Below, piece after piece: positions 14,519 to 14,833 of a stretch of DNA of 14,833 nt; the first letter of the stretch is position 1; every line of letters starts with the position of its first letter. The translations under genes were made by a program, and so were the position numbers. Below the pieces are notes generated by a model. The model saw nothing but the letters and a program-made list of their open reading frames with translations. It searched no databases and had not been told where the DNA came from. The DNA comes from Oligoflexia bacterium. Its GTDB lineage: Bacteria; Bdellovibrionota; UBA1018. Location of the stretch: the NCBI GenBank assembly GCA_025352185.1, contig JANXTV010000113.1, positions 1 through 14,833 on the forward strand. Reading direction: 5' to 3'.

Positions 14519-14833
14519 ATGGAATTCGACTTTGAATCTCCCCAGTTCCGCGCAAAGTTTCTTAGCCGTGTGGTTACGGGTGCGGTGGCTCTCCTCCTGA
14601 TCCTGGGCTTTTTTAGTTCCTACTCCGTCATCGAACCGGGGAATACGGGAGTCATCTTTAACGTATGGACGGGATCGCTTCGGACGGTTCCGCAGGGTAT
14701 CGCTTGGAAAATGCCGTGGATCACCCAAGTTCAGAGTTATCCCACTGCGCTTCGGACTTACACGATGGTTCGCCGAAGTTCCGAGGGCTCGGACCGGGGG
14801 GACGATAGTATCGATCTTCCGACTAAAGAAGGG
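14519..14833 (+). CDS. SPFH/band 7 (prohibitin-like) membrane protein, 3' end outside the window
   Basis: The frame opens at ATG 14519 and stays open for 105 codons to the window edge. Residues 18-35 form a transmembrane helix (VVTGAVALLLILGFFSSY). The start of an SPFH/prohibitin domain follows: SVIEPGNTGVIFN matches the usual V.PG..GV block, then GSLRTVPQGIAWKMPWITQVQSY matches G....EG..F..PW...V..Y, and LPTKEG begins the T.DG strand. Such proteins form large rings that organise membrane microdomains and often restrain membrane proteases such as FtsH. A short insertion with RRSSEGSDRGDDS (about 85-97) before LPTKEG looks longer than in most prohibitins. GAAAGAG about 10 bases upstream can serve as ribosome site. 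It follows the small membrane protein by 3 bases. The family call is strong even though only the N-terminal part is visible. Confidence 0.88.
   Translation, partial: MEFDFESPQFRAKFLSRVVTGAVALLLILGFFSSYSVIEPGNTGVIFNVWTGSLRTVPQGIAWKMPWITQVQSYPTALRTYTMVRRSSEGSDRGDDSIDLPTKEG

Overview
The window is gene-dense bacterial chromosome with GC slightly above 50% by eye and CTC (Leu) and TCG (Ser) codons apparently favoured. I see no tRNA, rRNA, insertion sequence, integrase or CRISPR array, so it reads as core or housekeeping-like sequence rather than a mobile island. Sec signal peptides on two large proteases, a Prc-type tail protease, a VLCAD/ACAD9-like acyl-CoA dehydrogenase and an SPFH protein point to a Gram-negative, aerobic, fatty-acid-degrading organism. 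The mix of families recalls Bdellovibrionota or related former Deltaproteobacteria, but that is an inference and no taxonomic marker gene is present.

Left part (1-2721): the 3' part of a cut-off ATP-grasp ligase gene, then a secreted thermolysin-family (M4) protease. The protease gene ends one base from the end of the opposing operon. Its likely intrinsic terminator lies inside the last codons of the opposing gene.

Minus-strand operon (7516 down to 2650): acyl-CoA dehydrogenase, MFS exporter, PlsC/MGAT-like acyltransferase and NAD-dependent epimerase-like protein. Gaps are 5 nt, 24 nt and a 4-nt ATGA overlap. Together these suggest a lipid module: chain oxidation, export, acyl transfer and a redox or epimerase step. 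The epimerase-like protein appears to have lost its YxxxK catalytic pair.

Plus-strand operon (7780-11114): tail-specific protease (S41, Prc type), an unrecognised small three-helix membrane protein starting on the base after the protease stop, and a classical SDR. The SDR 3' end overlaps a convergent flavin-reductase-like gene by 39 bp. That gene in turn starts almost back to back with a divergent gene for a degenerate HD-domain-like protein.

Right part (12659-14833): the short region between the HD-like gene and a convergent cytoplasmic coiled-coil gene holds the most unusual signal. About 80 nt can fold into a compact three-way junction whose closing helix contains the start codon of a small, putatively secreted ORF. 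A second long hairpin follows. Farther right, a divergent intergenic region with repeated CGTCA half-sites separates the coiled-coil gene from a two-gene unit: a 64-residue single-helix membrane protein and an SPFH/band-7 protein that runs off the window.
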